Shown: positions 8,313 to 17,902 of the stretch, piece by piece
Layout: each line of letters starts with the position of its first letter
How positions within the stretch are numbered: position 1 is the stretch's first letter
NCBI GenBank assembly: GCA_910579615.1
Contig: CAJTUA010000010.1
Coordinates: 1-64,000, forward strand
Length of the DNA: 64,000 nucleotides
DNA from: an uncultured Lachnospiraceae bacterium
GTDB lineage: Bacteria; Bacillota; Clostridia; Lachnospirales; Lachnospiraceae
Reading direction: 5' to 3'
The notes under the pieces: generated by a model
What the model was told of the DNA's origin: nothing
What the model saw: only the letters and a program-made list of their open reading frames with translations
Databases searched by the model: none
Translations under genes and position numbers: made by a program

Positions 8313-9653
8313 TTATTCTTTTAATATAGCAACAGGTATTGTTTTTGCTAGCACTGTCGCTAATCTATACTTCTGCATCTGTTCCAAGACCAAATTCGGA
8401 TCCTTAAATGCCTTCATATTTTGTTCAGCCATATTTCCATTCTTAATCTTGAATAAAGAAATATTTCGATTTTTTAATTCTAAGCAAGTGTCAGACTCAT
8501 CATATATTCCCCTTGCAATGTGTTTATCCTGATTCCTTCCTGCACCATGGTTGGTAGAATAAAACACTTCACTGTTTTTTGGATTTTTTAATACGAAAGA
8601 AGTGGATCCCATTGCTCCTGGTAGTATACAGTACTCGTTATTACCGACCTTCTGTACCCCATTTCTGTGCACGATCACTCTTTTTCCATCATGTTCTTCA
8701 ACGGATAACATATCATGCGACTGATTTCCTTTAATCGTATAATTGAGATGCTGGGACTTAGACCAGTTTTCTATGATTGATAATCTATTCATATCTCCGA
8801 ATAAAGCAGCTATGTGATGTGCAAATATCAATTCTTTTCCAACATCACTTTTGGCCGAAATTTGCTTATAATCATCATGATCATCGTTCAATTTATCTAA
8901 TTCTTCGCGATTTCTATCATTTATCAATCCTATTCTTTTAAAATATCTATTTCGTTTTCTCCTAAACAATTCAGTGGCTATGAAGCCCTTTACTCTCGAT
9001 TCATTATTGTGTCTCATCTCATATAAATCTGAATAGAGATTAAAAACATAATCACCAACATTTATAGAATCCGAATGAAGCATGAAAATGAATTTACCCT
9101 TTTGCAACCATGATTCACCAGACTGACTTTCAGCTACTTCATGAATTTCAAAAAAATGATTTCCTCCCCCCAAAGTATTAATGTTTTCAGTAGCACGATC
9201 TATTATTTCATCATTTATAACAACCCTAGATTTCTCTATTATACTTTCTTTGGTATCCAGCCCTAAAAAATCATACAAATATAGATTGTCAAAAAAATCA
9301 TCTACCAGTCTCATCTCAAACTGTTTTCGTATCCAAATGCTACTATATTTAGGAAGGTCAGCTCTGTTCTTTAGAATACTTGAGTACGACTTAAAACTTT
9401 TAATCAATTCATTTCTGTCATCGCACTCTATGCCACCAAATGTAAACCCGCAATTTTCAACTCCCAAGCAAGATAAGAAAATGCTATCATCGCTATATAT
9501 CAAAGTACCATTTGACATTTTAGAATTTTTTTTCAAATGAACATCAGGATAAACATATATATTGCATTTTGTTTTATTATCAAAATCATTTATAACCTTA
9601 AGGCATCCATCATTTGGAATCAGTTCATCATCCACAAATAATTTAACACTCAT
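8313..9653 (-). CDS. RtcB-family RNA ligase homologue in a polysaccharide cluster
   Basis: 446 residues matching RtcB along the whole fold. PDVHL at D37-H39 matches the family's MPDVH; GVENCG carries C68 in the metal-binding region, where RtcB has GVDIGCG; GGGNHFFEI gives H166; MLHSDS gives H193; SHDM gives H313; PGAMGSTSFV follows; and NHGAGR places the guanylylated histidine at H369. AFKDPN near the C-terminus matches AYKDID. The aspartate of GVDIGCG is not in place (GVEN-C). RtcB joins 3'-phosphate or cyclic-phosphate RNA ends to 5'-OH ends using GTP. The gene overlaps the upstream P-loop gene by 11 bases. A ligase acting in glycan assembly is unknown to me; a divergent RtcB with a new role is inference. 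Confidence 0.8.
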   Translation of the reverse strand: MSVKLFVDDELIPNDGCLKVINDFDNKTKCNIYVYPDVHLKKNSKMSNGTLIYSDDSIFLSCLGVENCGFTFGGIECDDRNELIKSFKSYSSILKNRADLPKYSSIWIRKQFEMRLVDDFFDNLYLYDFLGLDTKESIIEKSRVVINDEIIDRATENINTLGGGNHFFEIHEVAESQSGESWLQKGKFIFMLHSDSINVGDYVFNLYSDLYEMRHNNESRVKGFIATELFRRKRNRYFKRIGLINDRNREELDKLNDDHDDYKQISAKSDVGKELIFAHHIAALFGDMNRLSIIENWSKSQHLNYTIKGNQSHDMLSVEEHDGKRVIVHRNGVQKVGNNEYCILPGAMGSTSFVLKNPKNSEVFYSTNHGAGRNQDKHIARGIYDESDTCLELKNRNISLFKIKNGNMAEQNMKAFKDPNLVLEQMQKYRLATVLAKTIPVAILKE

Positions 9654-10629
9654 TTATAATAATCTCCTTTGCTTCTTGAATTCCATTTTCCGGTATAAAT
9701 AGATTACATATTTGAAGTTGAGGCGCTTTATCATCTCTCATCCCTGATGCCCACACATAACTCCATGGAGCCATCAATTTGTTAGCCTGTCCTATTTCTG
9801 GAGCAGTATTCAAATATAATGCCCAGCTAGTAGGACTGAAAGATGCTTCTTTAAGATATGGTATCCTGTTATTCCGATCTCTTATTAGATTGTAAAAACT
9901 ATCAACAACCACTTCGCCAAATGTCGTCACATCTGGCAATACTTCCTTAAATTTATTAAGTTTAAAAATAGTTTGATATTTTGTTTCAGTATCCAAGTCA
10001 ATTCTCATCGCCAAATTGAAATTAAGTGCTGTAATGCCATTAAACAACACAATATTGTCAGATAAGATTTCACCCTCTTCTGAAGAAAGCATATTGGCCA
10101 TAGTACTTTTTCCAACACCATCCAAGCCAGTTAAAACAATGTTCTTATTTTTCAGCCTAATCAAACTGCCGTGGATACAGTAATAGCCGTAGTAAGCTGC
10201 ATATATCGACAATAACGGAAATAGATATCTAGCATAGAAAATCCCACTATTATTTCTATATTCCATTATACTGTTTATGCACATTATACTTTTTATTATC
10301 CACTTAATTTTATGATCAATTGAATTACTATGTTTGTATTTAATCTTCAATGATTTTCCAGTACATTTATACTCTATATTATCCAACAGAATCACACTCT
10401 TATCTACCTTAAAGCTTCTTGAGTAATACAGGTTATTTTTAATAAATTTTTTTAAAAGTTCAAAAATTTCACTATTAAAAATTTCCATTTCACAATCATC
10501 ACAAAATACATCTGTAGTTTCAATGACATAGTTTTTTAGCTGTCGAGAAATAAATGTTGCTAAACTATCCGATGGAAAGTATAATATACATCTCCCCAAC
10601 AAAGGGAACTCAAAACTTAATCCTTTCAT
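9643..10629 (-). CDS. HPr-kinase-like P-loop protein
   Basis: 328 residues. A Walker A motif GLDGVGKST lies at residues 168-176, preceded by HGSLIRLKNKNIVLTG and followed by an EGEILSDNIVLF strand. This arrangement is typical of HPr kinase/phosphorylase-like proteins often encoded in capsule and peptide-modification clusters. The N-terminal 150 residues are not recognisable. It overlaps the RtcB-like gene by 11 bases, so the two products are probably made in step. It may phosphorylate a sugar, a protein or an RNA end; the substrate cannot be read from the sequence. Confidence 0.65.
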   Translation of the reverse strand: MKGLSFEFPLLGRCILYFPSDSLATFISRQLKNYVIETTDVFCDDCEMEIFNSEIFELLKKFIKNNLYYSRSFKVDKSVILLDNIEYKCTGKSLKIKYKHSNSIDHKIKWIIKSIMCINSIMEYRNNSGIFYARYLFPLLSIYAAYYGYYCIHGSLIRLKNKNIVLTGLDGVGKSTMANMLSSEEGEILSDNIVLFNGITALNFNLAMRIDLDTETKYQTIFKLNKFKEVLPDVTTFGEVVVDSFYNLIRDRNNRIPYLKEASFSPTSWALYLNTAPEIGQANKLMAPWSYVWASGMRDDKAPQLQICNLFIPENGIQEAKEIIINEC

Positions 10630-10635
10630 AATTGA

Positions 10636-11721
10636 TTACCCCTTAAAATGTTTCATATATATCTTTGTAATCCTTTCGATATCATACTTATTCCATTTAG
10701 TATGCTCGAATTCTTTAAGGCTCTGTCTCACCTGCACATCCTCCATAAACCTTTTCAATGCCAGATATAAACTTTCCTCATTGTTTTCTTTTGCTATCAT
10801 TAAAGGATTATTCTCAAGAATCTCAGACACTCCATCATTAGGTGTCGATATTATTGGAGTTTCAGCTGCCAGCGCTTCGGCGGCTACCATACCAAAGGAC
10901 TCGTTATCTGACGGAATAAGAAGTAAATCAATATTCTTATATATATTTTTAACATCTCTCCGTTCTCCAAGCATCAATACCTCACCCTCAAGACCCGCTT
11001 TTCTAATATATTCAGCCACCTCATTCTTATACCGCTCGTCCATTGATGACCCAAAAACATTATCTCCCACTAACAAATATTTAATTTTCTTCTTTTCACG
11101 GATAAGTCTTTCTACAGCTTTTACTCCCTTTAGCTGTCCCTTGATAATTTGAAATCTTCCAATCGTAGCAATTACAAATGTGTCTTTATCAATGTCTAAC
11201 TCCGCACGTAATGACCCCTTATCTGCATCATGATACATACTGACAGGTATTCCAAGATTACTAACTATTGTATTATCAATACCCATAGAATTAAGATTCT
11301 TTTCACATGCTTTACTTACACAAAATATCGTTTTGTTACATACTTTCAAGGCTTTTCTCGTCAGCCTATTTAATACATACCATTGCCCGTGACATGTCCA
11401 ATAATTATTCCTGATAACACCTATTCCAGCAATACAAAAAAGAATAGAAGTTAACAATCCATTACTATGAATGATTTCAATTTTCTCCTCCTTTAAGGTT
11501 TTACGAATAGAAATAACATTCTTAATAACTGATTTTTTATTTAAAAAATTTACTATATATACTTTTATTCCTTTTTTAGAGAGAATTCTAACCAAATCAC
11601 CATCACTGTTGCAAAAGAGGATTATTTTATTGGTTTCCTTTGGAACGCATTCGATTAAATTTATTAAAAATGTCTCACCTCCACCAATTCCTGATAAATC
11701 AGATGTAAACGCTATATTCAT
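10636..11721 (-). CDS. Glycosyltransferase, GT4 family
   Basis: 361 residues, GT-B fold. The N-terminal SDLSGIGGGETFLINL loop, the central IGRFQIIKGQ segment and the C-terminal PSDNESFGMVAAEALAAETPII nucleotide-sugar site are those of family 4 retaining transferases. It adds one sugar to the lipid-linked repeat unit at the inner face of the membrane; donor unknown. ATG 11721 is preferred over 11745 because AAAGGTGG lies 7 bases upstream and the Rossmann strand then begins at residue 2. Confidence 0.85.
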   Translation of the reverse strand: MNIAFTSDLSGIGGGETFLINLIECVPKETNKIILFCNSDGDLVRILSKKGIKVYIVNFLNKKSVIKNVISIRKTLKEEKIEIIHSNGLLTSILFCIAGIGVIRNNYWTCHGQWYVLNRLTRKALKVCNKTIFCVSKACEKNLNSMGIDNTIVSNLGIPVSMYHDADKGSLRAELDIDKDTFVIATIGRFQIIKGQLKGVKAVERLIREKKKIKYLLVGDNVFGSSMDERYKNEVAEYIRKAGLEGEVLMLGERRDVKNIYKNIDLLLIPSDNESFGMVAAEALAAETPIISTPNDGVSEILENNPLMIAKENNEESLYLALKRFMEDVQVRQSLKEFEHTKWNKYDIERITKIYMKHFKG

Positions 11722-11775
11722 TCTATTCCACCTTTTTTTATTCAATCATAATAATTTCTACAGCATTATTCCGTA

Positions 11776-12888
11776 CTAAAAAACCAGTGCAAAGTTCCCT
11801 ACTGAATTCGGAATTCCTGTTATATAGGCATCAATTACTTCAAAAAGCATCCAACCGCAACAAAATGCATACATCAATAATTTATTACTCTGATAATGAA
11901 TCTTTAATCCAATCCTGTTAAAGTTTGAATCATATAATTGCATTCCTGTTTTATAAAACATAGGCAAATACAACAATAATATTCTATATACAGCAGAATA
12001 CCTTAAGTTTAATGGAAAAAACAGCAGTGCTGTCATTAAGATTATTTCATTAAAAGAATAATCAATTTTTTTATTATGTTCCCTTCTGATAAAGATAATT
12101 AAAAATATTAGAGAAAGGAAAATCCCTTTTGCGAATCCAAGGTGATTATCATATACTTGTGCATATAGACTAAAGAATCTAGGGATAACATAATCCATCA
12201 ATAGCAATTCCATCACAACACCACAAAACAAGTAAATTCTCATAAATTTTCTTACATTCAGTTTCCCTGTTCTACATACCACAACCGGAATAAAAGAAAA
12301 AATCAATCCAATGGATGCATTGTGGAATGAAATAGCTAAAATCATCAGTATGACTGATTTAATATACTTTTTTTTCTCCAATGCTATAAAAAACAAGCAA
12401 GAAATACAGACTGCCACCTCTGCTCTCATCAGATGGAATAGCAAAAATAAATGAGAACTAATCAAATAGGTTCCAAAATAACTTACAATGTTCTCTTTCT
12501 TAACATATATACTTTTAATAAATTCCCAAACACAAATGAAGCCTATAGTATGGATTATTAATAAGCAATACCGATAATCATCAGTAAAGCGGCGAACACA
12601 CCAATTCAATATGCAATAACCGAATTCCTCCCTTGATGTCATTATATATGTAATTAAGTTCCTAGATGCCTTATTAGTAAAAGCATATTGATAATATACA
12701 GCATCATCTCCGCCAAATCCCAAATCTATTCTTCGAAATACAGACACGAAAATGTAAAGTATATATCCTGATAAAAGAATAATATTCCCTATACTAGGGT
12801 GATTTCTTCTAATCTTAAGGTCATATGCTTTTCTAAATGCTATCGTTAAATATATGGATAGCCCAGCTATATATACATATCCAATCAT
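11776..12888 (-). CDS. EpsG-like polysaccharide polymerase
   Basis: 370 residues with about ten membrane segments. The FRRIDLGFGGDDAVYYQYAF-like loop after the second segment is typical of EpsG family proteins, which serve as Wzy-type polymerases in Gram-positive exopolysaccharide clusters. ATG 12888 is chosen because GGAGAG lies 7 bases upstream; a TTG at 12903 is also in frame. It lies among the glycosyltransferases, as expected for a Wzx/Wzy-type pathway. Confidence 0.75.
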   Translation of the reverse strand: MIGYVYIAGLSIYLTIAFRKAYDLKIRRNHPSIGNIILLSGYILYIFVSVFRRIDLGFGGDDAVYYQYAFTNKASRNLITYIMTSREEFGYCILNWCVRRFTDDYRYCLLIIHTIGFICVWEFIKSIYVKKENIVSYFGTYLISSHLFLLFHLMRAEVAVCISCLFFIALEKKKYIKSVILMILAISFHNASIGLIFSFIPVVVCRTGKLNVRKFMRIYLFCGVVMELLLMDYVIPRFFSLYAQVYDNHLGFAKGIFLSLIFLIIFIRREHNKKIDYSFNEIILMTALLFFPLNLRYSAVYRILLLYLPMFYKTGMQLYDSNFNRIGLKIHYQSNKLLMYAFCCGWMLFEVIDAYITGIPNSVGNFALVF

Positions 12889-12903
12889 ATACTTACTCTC
12901 CAA

Positions 12904-13992
12904 TTATAAAGCGTTTACATAATCCACCAATGGAAGAAGAACACCATCCCAGCTATAATCTCTTTCAATTAGTTTATATGCATTTTCCCCGATAGTATCC
13001 GCATCAATTAGTCCCGCCTTAATGGAATTAAAAAGAGACTCAAACTCTTCATTCGTATTTGCAATTAGACAATTTGTCCCATTCCGGCATCCTTCAATTG
13101 CATAGAAATTATCTTCAAATCCAACAACACATTTTTTAAATGAGAAAGCCTCAATCACTTTATTTAGAATACCATTTTTTTTCTTCACTGTTGATATAAA
13201 TATATCAATTGAATTGTAAAAATCTTCCAAGTGCTCAACTTCACCTAAAACTGATACAAAACTATACTTACCCAAGGTCCTTTTCTGGTCGTCTGAAATA
13301 TTTCTGCCTGCTAACACTAGCTTAATATTCAAGTTATTCTTGATATTTATTTTCTCGCATATGGACAACATTGGGTTCACACACTCATCCATATAATCAA
13401 CCGTCCAATATCCAATAAATCCCAATACGATTTCTTTCTCATAGTTATGTTCTTTTTTTAGAATTGATTCCGGTAGATACATGCCGTTTAAAACAGTAAC
13501 AACATCTGCTTTAACTTTCCCATACCCATTAGATACCTTATCAGTATCCCATTTAGATGCATAAACCATACATCTACAATTTCTAGTCAAATGATTTTCT
13601 TTTAATCTATATGGAATAAGTCTTATAGCCCTTTTAAGGCTATTTGCGTTAATTTTTTTCCCCAGTATCAATGAGGAAAGGGTTCCATAATATAAACTAT
13701 CTCGCGTCAAAGAAATAAATATATTTCGGTATTTCTTTTCTATCATTCTGGAAACAGCATACGAGATATTAAGTCCGTATGTCAATATAGCCTTTATTTT
13801 ACTTTCCTCAATTATTAAATTGATTTCTCTTTTATAACTATGAAATTCTTTCGTATCAAACCGATATGGCATTTTAATAATTCTCACATCATAATAATTT
13901 GACAGTGATCTGTTATACTCATTTATAGGTAAGTATAGACCACCTACCGATTCATAGTTTTCCGGAACCGCCAAAATAATAATTTCAATCAT
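12904..13992 (-). CDS. Glycosyltransferase, GT4-like
   Basis: 362 residues. The C-terminal half has GFIGYWTVDYMDE, LVLAGRN and a KVIEAFSFKKCVVG segment resembling the GT4 donor site, although the usual EGF glutamate motif is weak. The N-terminal half is divergent. The next gene starts about 15 bases after its stop with a ribosome site reaching back to the stop, so they are cotranscribed. The sugar transferred is unknown. Confidence 0.72.
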   Translation of the reverse strand: MIEIIILAVPENYESVGGLYLPINEYNRSLSNYYDVRIIKMPYRFDTKEFHSYKREINLIIEESKIKAILTYGLNISYAVSRMIEKKYRNIFISLTRDSLYYGTLSSLILGKKINANSLKRAIRLIPYRLKENHLTRNCRCMVYASKWDTDKVSNGYGKVKADVVTVLNGMYLPESILKKEHNYEKEIVLGFIGYWTVDYMDECVNPMLSICEKINIKNNLNIKLVLAGRNISDDQKRTLGKYSFVSVLGEVEHLEDFYNSIDIFISTVKKKNGILNKVIEAFSFKKCVVGFEDNFYAIEGCRNGTNCLIANTNEEFESLFNSIKAGLIDADTIGENAYKLIERDYSWDGVLLPLVDYVNAL

Positions 13993-14010
13993 TATTCTAT
14001 TCCTTCCTCT

Positions 14011-15063
14011 CTATCGCCTTGAAATTTCTTCGATACTCGACACAACTTTTTCCCATGGCGAATTAGTATTTATTGAATACGGTTCTCCACGACTTGCGTT
14101 CCCTGACATTTGCAACAGCGCTGCTAGCTCATCGCTATTACTAAAATATTCTACATTTTCATAATCAGCCAAAATTTCTCTTGCATAAGCCATATCACGT
14201 GAAATAATTGGAGCACCATATGCCATCGCTTCTGCAAATGGAATGGGAAAAGATTCAACATCAGAAGAAAAAATTAATCCATATTCACAATATAGCTCTA
14301 ATAACTTTTCCCGATCCTGAAATCCGATGAACTTTATATTACTAATTCCTCTCGATAAAACAGCTATTCTTTCTGCATATTTATTATCCGACTCGCTAAA
14401 CGTAAACAGTATTTCACCATTATATTGTTTACACTTATTTAGCGCCTCAATAATAAGCTCATGCTTCTTATACACTAACGGACTACATGGATATATAAAA
14501 CCTTTAACAACATTATCGTTCTTCTTTATGGTCGTCTTTATAGCTGGCGGAATGCAAATTACCCGTTTATTCTCCAATTTATTCTCCAATGCCGCTTTCA
14601 TTGTATTAGTCTGTGTAATGATCAAATCACAGTGTCTAAGCGAATACATGGTGAGCGGAGTAACAAGAGAATTATAAATACTATATGCTCTTTCATATCT
14701 ATCAAAAAAACTGAATGAGTGTTTTTCCAGCAAATGCAACGCATTATGAAAATATACTGCCTGAGGCACTCCTTTTACTGGTAATGATTTATTCTGCAAC
14801 GATAAAACAACATTAAAATTATATCTTTTTATTAGTATGCCAAAATCGTGATATTCCCACCATAATCTATGAAGCCAGCTTTTTTTTATACTTCTTTCTT
14901 GTATAACATGGATATGCTCCGTTTCATCTAAACTAACTACGGATGTTAAGAAAAACCATTCAACATCCGTTTGCGGATGTTCTTTTACATAATTATAAAA
15001 ATCCAGCAATACTGATAATGCACCAGTCTTTTCAGCAGCTACATCTACTACAACAATATTCAT
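14011..15063 (-). CDS. Glycosyltransferase, GT4 family
   Basis: 350 residues, GT-B fold. The GFIYPCSPLVYKKHE segment in the middle and SSDVESFPIPFAEAMAYGAPIISRD near the C-terminus are the nucleotide-sugar binding parts of GT4 enzymes. The N-terminal MNIVVVDVAAEKTGALSVL is a Rossmann strand with acceptor loop. Expected to act on the lipid-linked oligosaccharide in the cytosol. Acceptor and donor are not predictable. Confidence 0.82.
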   Translation of the reverse strand: MNIVVVDVAAEKTGALSVLLDFYNYVKEHPQTDVEWFFLTSVVSLDETEHIHVIQERSIKKSWLHRLWWEYHDFGILIKRYNFNVVLSLQNKSLPVKGVPQAVYFHNALHLLEKHSFSFFDRYERAYSIYNSLVTPLTMYSLRHCDLIITQTNTMKAALENKLENKRVICIPPAIKTTIKKNDNVVKGFIYPCSPLVYKKHELIIEALNKCKQYNGEILFTFSESDNKYAERIAVLSRGISNIKFIGFQDREKLLELYCEYGLIFSSDVESFPIPFAEAMAYGAPIISRDMAYAREILADYENVEYFSNSDELAALLQMSGNASRGEPYSINTNSPWEKVVSSIEEISRR

Positions 15064-15083
15064 GATAAATTAGTATTAACTCC

Positions 15084-16295
15084 CTAAATATTTGATATGC
15101 TTTGTAAAATTGCTCTGGCGGAAACCGAGCTAGAATAATTATCGCTCAAATATTTAAATTCCGCCTCCATACCATTGAAACCATTCTTTATTATTTCCGA
15201 AATAATTGCGCTAAATAAAACTGTGTCATTACTCTCGCACCACCAACCGAAACCGCCCTCCACGATAACTTTCCCGATATCAGTGTTCGGATCCGTGACC
15301 GCTAAAATCGGAAGCTTTGCCTGCATATAACTTAGTAGCCGTGAAGGAAAGTTCGGAATAGTAAAACGGTGATCGAGGAATATCATCCCCACATCACAGG
15401 CTCCAACCATTGTATCATAGTCCTCTTTGGGAAGTCTCTTCATTAGCTTTAGATTTTTCTGCTGACTAGCCCTCACATACTTTTCCAGTACTCCATACTC
15501 TGTACCATCTCCAACAATTAAAAAATATGCATCATTGATTCCAGAACACTTCTTAAGACATTCAACCAAAAACGGAATACCCTGTGGCTTTCCAAGATTA
15601 CCACCGTATATAAATACCTTTTTATCCAGTGGTATCTCATATTTCTTTCTTATTTGTTCTCTCGTAAATACATCTATGCTTTTATCGACAACTTCAATAC
15701 TATTAGGGCATACTTCAACCTTACTCTTGTCAATCTCCGGATTATGACTTATAACATAATTTACATTAGCCTGACTCATACAACCGATTCGATCTGATAT
15801 CTTATACAGCTTCTTCTCTTGCTTCCGAAAATGTTTATAGAACAGCCCCTTAGTACCAGTTGTAGACATCATTCCTATGTCTACAGCATTCTGAGGAAAA
15901 ATGTCCTTAAGCAATAGATATGTCTTAGCAGCATCTCTTTTCTTTACAAATTTGATTGCTGATACCAATGTAATCGGCGGTGTTGAATAAAGCACCAAAT
16001 CAAATGTTACATCCGAAAAATATTTCTTAATTGCCATCTCAAAGGTTGGCTCAATCATCACCGTCGAGATTCCCTTCTCAATAATGTTTGTCTTCTGTGT
16101 GTTTCCAATTTGAAGGCGAAGAATTGTGGCATGATCTTCGTTTATTAAATGTGTTTCTTTTCCCTCTCTTCTTTCACTTGGAGAAATAGCATATACATAA
16201 TGTCCGTTCTTAACAAATTCACGGAGCAAATCAGTATATATTGTTCGCTCCTGAAGCGAATCAAAGGATAATAATGTCAAAAACAAGACATTCAT
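15084..16295 (-). CDS. Glycosyltransferase, GT4 family (WbuB-like)
   Basis: 403 residues. It has the long N-terminal domain of WbuB-type GT4 enzymes and the segments YGGNLGKPQGIPFL and PSRLLSYMQAKLPILAVTD. Such enzymes often add the second sugar, commonly a 6-deoxy-N-acetyl hexosamine, after the initiating transferase. An AAAGGGAGATT ribosome site precedes ATG 16295. Upstream lies a 231-base gap, the largest within the cluster. Confidence 0.8.
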   Translation of the reverse strand: MNVLFLTLLSFDSLQERTIYTDLLREFVKNGHYVYAISPSERREGKETHLINEDHATILRLQIGNTQKTNIIEKGISTVMIEPTFEMAIKKYFSDVTFDLVLYSTPPITLVSAIKFVKKRDAAKTYLLLKDIFPQNAVDIGMMSTTGTKGLFYKHFRKQEKKLYKISDRIGCMSQANVNYVISHNPEIDKSKVEVCPNSIEVVDKSIDVFTREQIRKKYEIPLDKKVFIYGGNLGKPQGIPFLVECLKKCSGINDAYFLIVGDGTEYGVLEKYVRASQQKNLKLMKRLPKEDYDTMVGACDVGMIFLDHRFTIPNFPSRLLSYMQAKLPILAVTDPNTDIGKVIVEGGFGWWCESNDTVLFSAIISEIIKNGFNGMEAEFKYLSDNYSSSVSARAILQSISNI

Positions 16296-16526
16296 TTTTT
16301 AATCTCCCTTTATTATTCCTCTACAATAAACACATAATTTGTTGTCATTATTCACTGATATTCAGCATCATGCTGTTCTTGACACCAGTAAATCGATGAG
16401 TCGTTCCATTATTAGCGCAGAAACATCTGTAACTGTGGACAATGCTTGATACATTGCCAATGGAGGTCACCAGTTAAATCATATTGTGATTAAATCATCT
16501 CTATATGCAGTTAATCCATCACCCGC
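16296..16526 (-). other. 231-base gap in the polysaccharide operon
   Basis: No convincing gene. One minus frame is open for about 40 codons before 16350 but starts without a ribosome site. Short direct repeats (ATGATTTAA twice, TTAACTG twice on the minus strand) lie at about 16470-16515. It may be a leader for the downstream part of the operon or the scar of a lost gene. Confidence 0.4.
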
Positions 16527-17180
16527 TCAGTCTTTAAAAAATTTTATTGGTTTTGCTGGGCTACCCACTGCTGTACATTTTTCTGGTATGTCTTTTACAA
16601 CTATCGCACCTGCTCCCACGATACTGTAATCTCCCACGTTATTCCCTTGAATAACCTGCATTCCAGTACCTAACTCCACACCATAACCAATATTAGTAAC
16701 ACCAGATACATTCACAGACGGGTAAAGAGTAACAAAATCATTCAGGATAACATCATGACCAATCGTGCAATCAAGGTTTATAATTACATGATTACCTATG
16801 GAGATATTTATTGTAATGATTGTGTGGGCACAGATGATAGTGCCCTCTCCAATTGTCACAAGATCAGATTTTTCTACACTCGGATCAACAACAATACCAA
16901 ATTTGATTTCTGGATTAATCCCCCTCATATTATTTATTATCTTTTCACGGACTCGCGATGCTCCAACTGCACATACAAAATAGGCATTTGGATATTCTTT
17001 TACATCACTTGTTTTTCCTAAAACCTTATACCCATTGATTTCAGAGCCTTGAATACTCTCGTCATCATCCATAAAACCGAGCAAATTCCACGTAGGAGTT
17101 GCCTTGTTAATGCGTTCAACTGCCCAAGCTACTTCTCTCCCAAAACCGCTAGCACCAAAAATAATTAAGTCCTTCATCAT
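16527..17180 (-). CDS. Hexapeptide-repeat O- or N-acyltransferase (NeuD/PglD family)
   Basis: 217 residues. An N-terminal Rossmann-like domain (DLIIFGASGFGREVAW) is followed by a left-handed beta helix with repeats such as IGEGTIICA, IGNHVIINLD and VGDYSIVGAGAIVV, ending in GSPAKPI. This is the NeuD/PglD architecture, transferring acetyl from acetyl-CoA to a sugar amino or hydroxyl group. The start overlaps the previous acetyltransferase's stop and is served by the GGAGG inside it, so translation depends on that gene being read. Two acetyltransferases in a row suggests two acetylated positions. Confidence 0.8.
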   Translation of the reverse strand: MMKDLIIFGASGFGREVAWAVERINKATPTWNLLGFMDDDESIQGSEINGYKVLGKTSDVKEYPNAYFVCAVGASRVREKIINNMRGINPEIKFGIVVDPSVEKSDLVTIGEGTIICAHTIITINISIGNHVIINLDCTIGHDVILNDFVTLYPSVNVSGVTNIGYGVELGTGMQVIQGNNVGDYSIVGAGAIVVKDIPEKCTAVGSPAKPIKFFKD

Positions 17181-17902
17181 GCCACCCTCCTAAGCTGCCA
17201 ATTGCGTGTAACCACAGAGGGTTCTATGACTGATATTTGGGATTTTATTATGATGGGCTTGTACCCCCCCCCCTGTAGTTTAAACTTACCCTTTATCTTC
17301 GCTGGCACACCTATATAAGTGCCTTCCTCCTCAATAGAATGTATTACAACTGCTCCTGCACCAATTATACTGTTTGAGCAGATATTGACATTATTACTTA
17401 CTATCGCTCCTACACCAACCCACACTCTATCACCAACCTTTACAGTTCCCGACAGATGAGAACCGACTGATATATGGCAATAATCTCCTACAACACAGTC
17501 ATGATCGATGGAAGAACCTGTATTAACTATTACGCCTCTCCCTATCATTACTCCCGGATTGATAACAGTACCAGCCATGATTACAGACCCGCTCCCGATT
17601 TCTGTTCCTTCAGCAATGACTGCACTCGGATGAATCAGAATGGGAAAAACTCGTCCCGCATCCCTGTTCATGAGTTTCTGTCTTACTGCTGAGTTACCGA
17701 CAGCCACAAAGAGATCTCCTTCCAAATCCTTCGCTATCATATCTGATCCGAGTACGGGGTATCCGGCACACTCTTTCATTTCAGAATCATTATCAAGAAA
17801 AACGATTTCCTCGTAACCAGAGAGCTTCGCGATGTCAGCAACAACCTTGCCGTGTCCACTGGCACCTATTATGATCAACCTATTCAATTTGGTGCCTTCC
17901 AT
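17177..17902 (-). CDS. PglD-like sugar N-acetyltransferase with a G-tract tail
   Basis: 241 residues. An N-terminal LIIIGASGHGKVVADIAK domain and a C-terminal left-handed beta helix (IGSGSVIMAGTVINPG, CSNSIIGAGAVVI) match PglD, which acetylates UDP-4-amino-6-deoxy-GlcNAc. Placed beside PglC- and PglE-like genes, it probably makes a bacillosamine-type sugar. The normal end is GVPAKIKGK; beyond it a 10-base G run encodes three glycines (residues 211-213) and a 28-residue tail that carries the ribosome site and start of the next gene. A loss of one G gives a stop within a few codons, so the tract could alter both this tail and expression of the neighbour. Confidence 0.8.
   Translation of the reverse strand: MEGTKLNRLIIIGASGHGKVVADIAKLSGYEEIVFLDNDSEMKECAGYPVLGSDMIAKDLEGDLFVAVGNSAVRQKLMNRDAGRVFPILIHPSAVIAEGTEIGSGSVIMAGTVINPGVMIGRGVIVNTGSSIDHDCVVGDYCHISVGSHLSGTVKVGDRVWVGVGAIVSNNVNICSNSIIGAGAVVIHSIEEEGTYIGVPAKIKGKFKLQGGGYKPIIIKSQISVIEPSVVTRNWQLRRVA
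17264..17273 (-). repeat. Homopolymer tract of 10 G (coding strand)
   Basis: Ten C on the plus strand, G on the coding strand, near the 3' end of the PglD-like gene. Current length keeps the frame to the overlap with the next acetyltransferase. Loss of one base puts a TAA about eight codons on. Confidence 0.7.
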
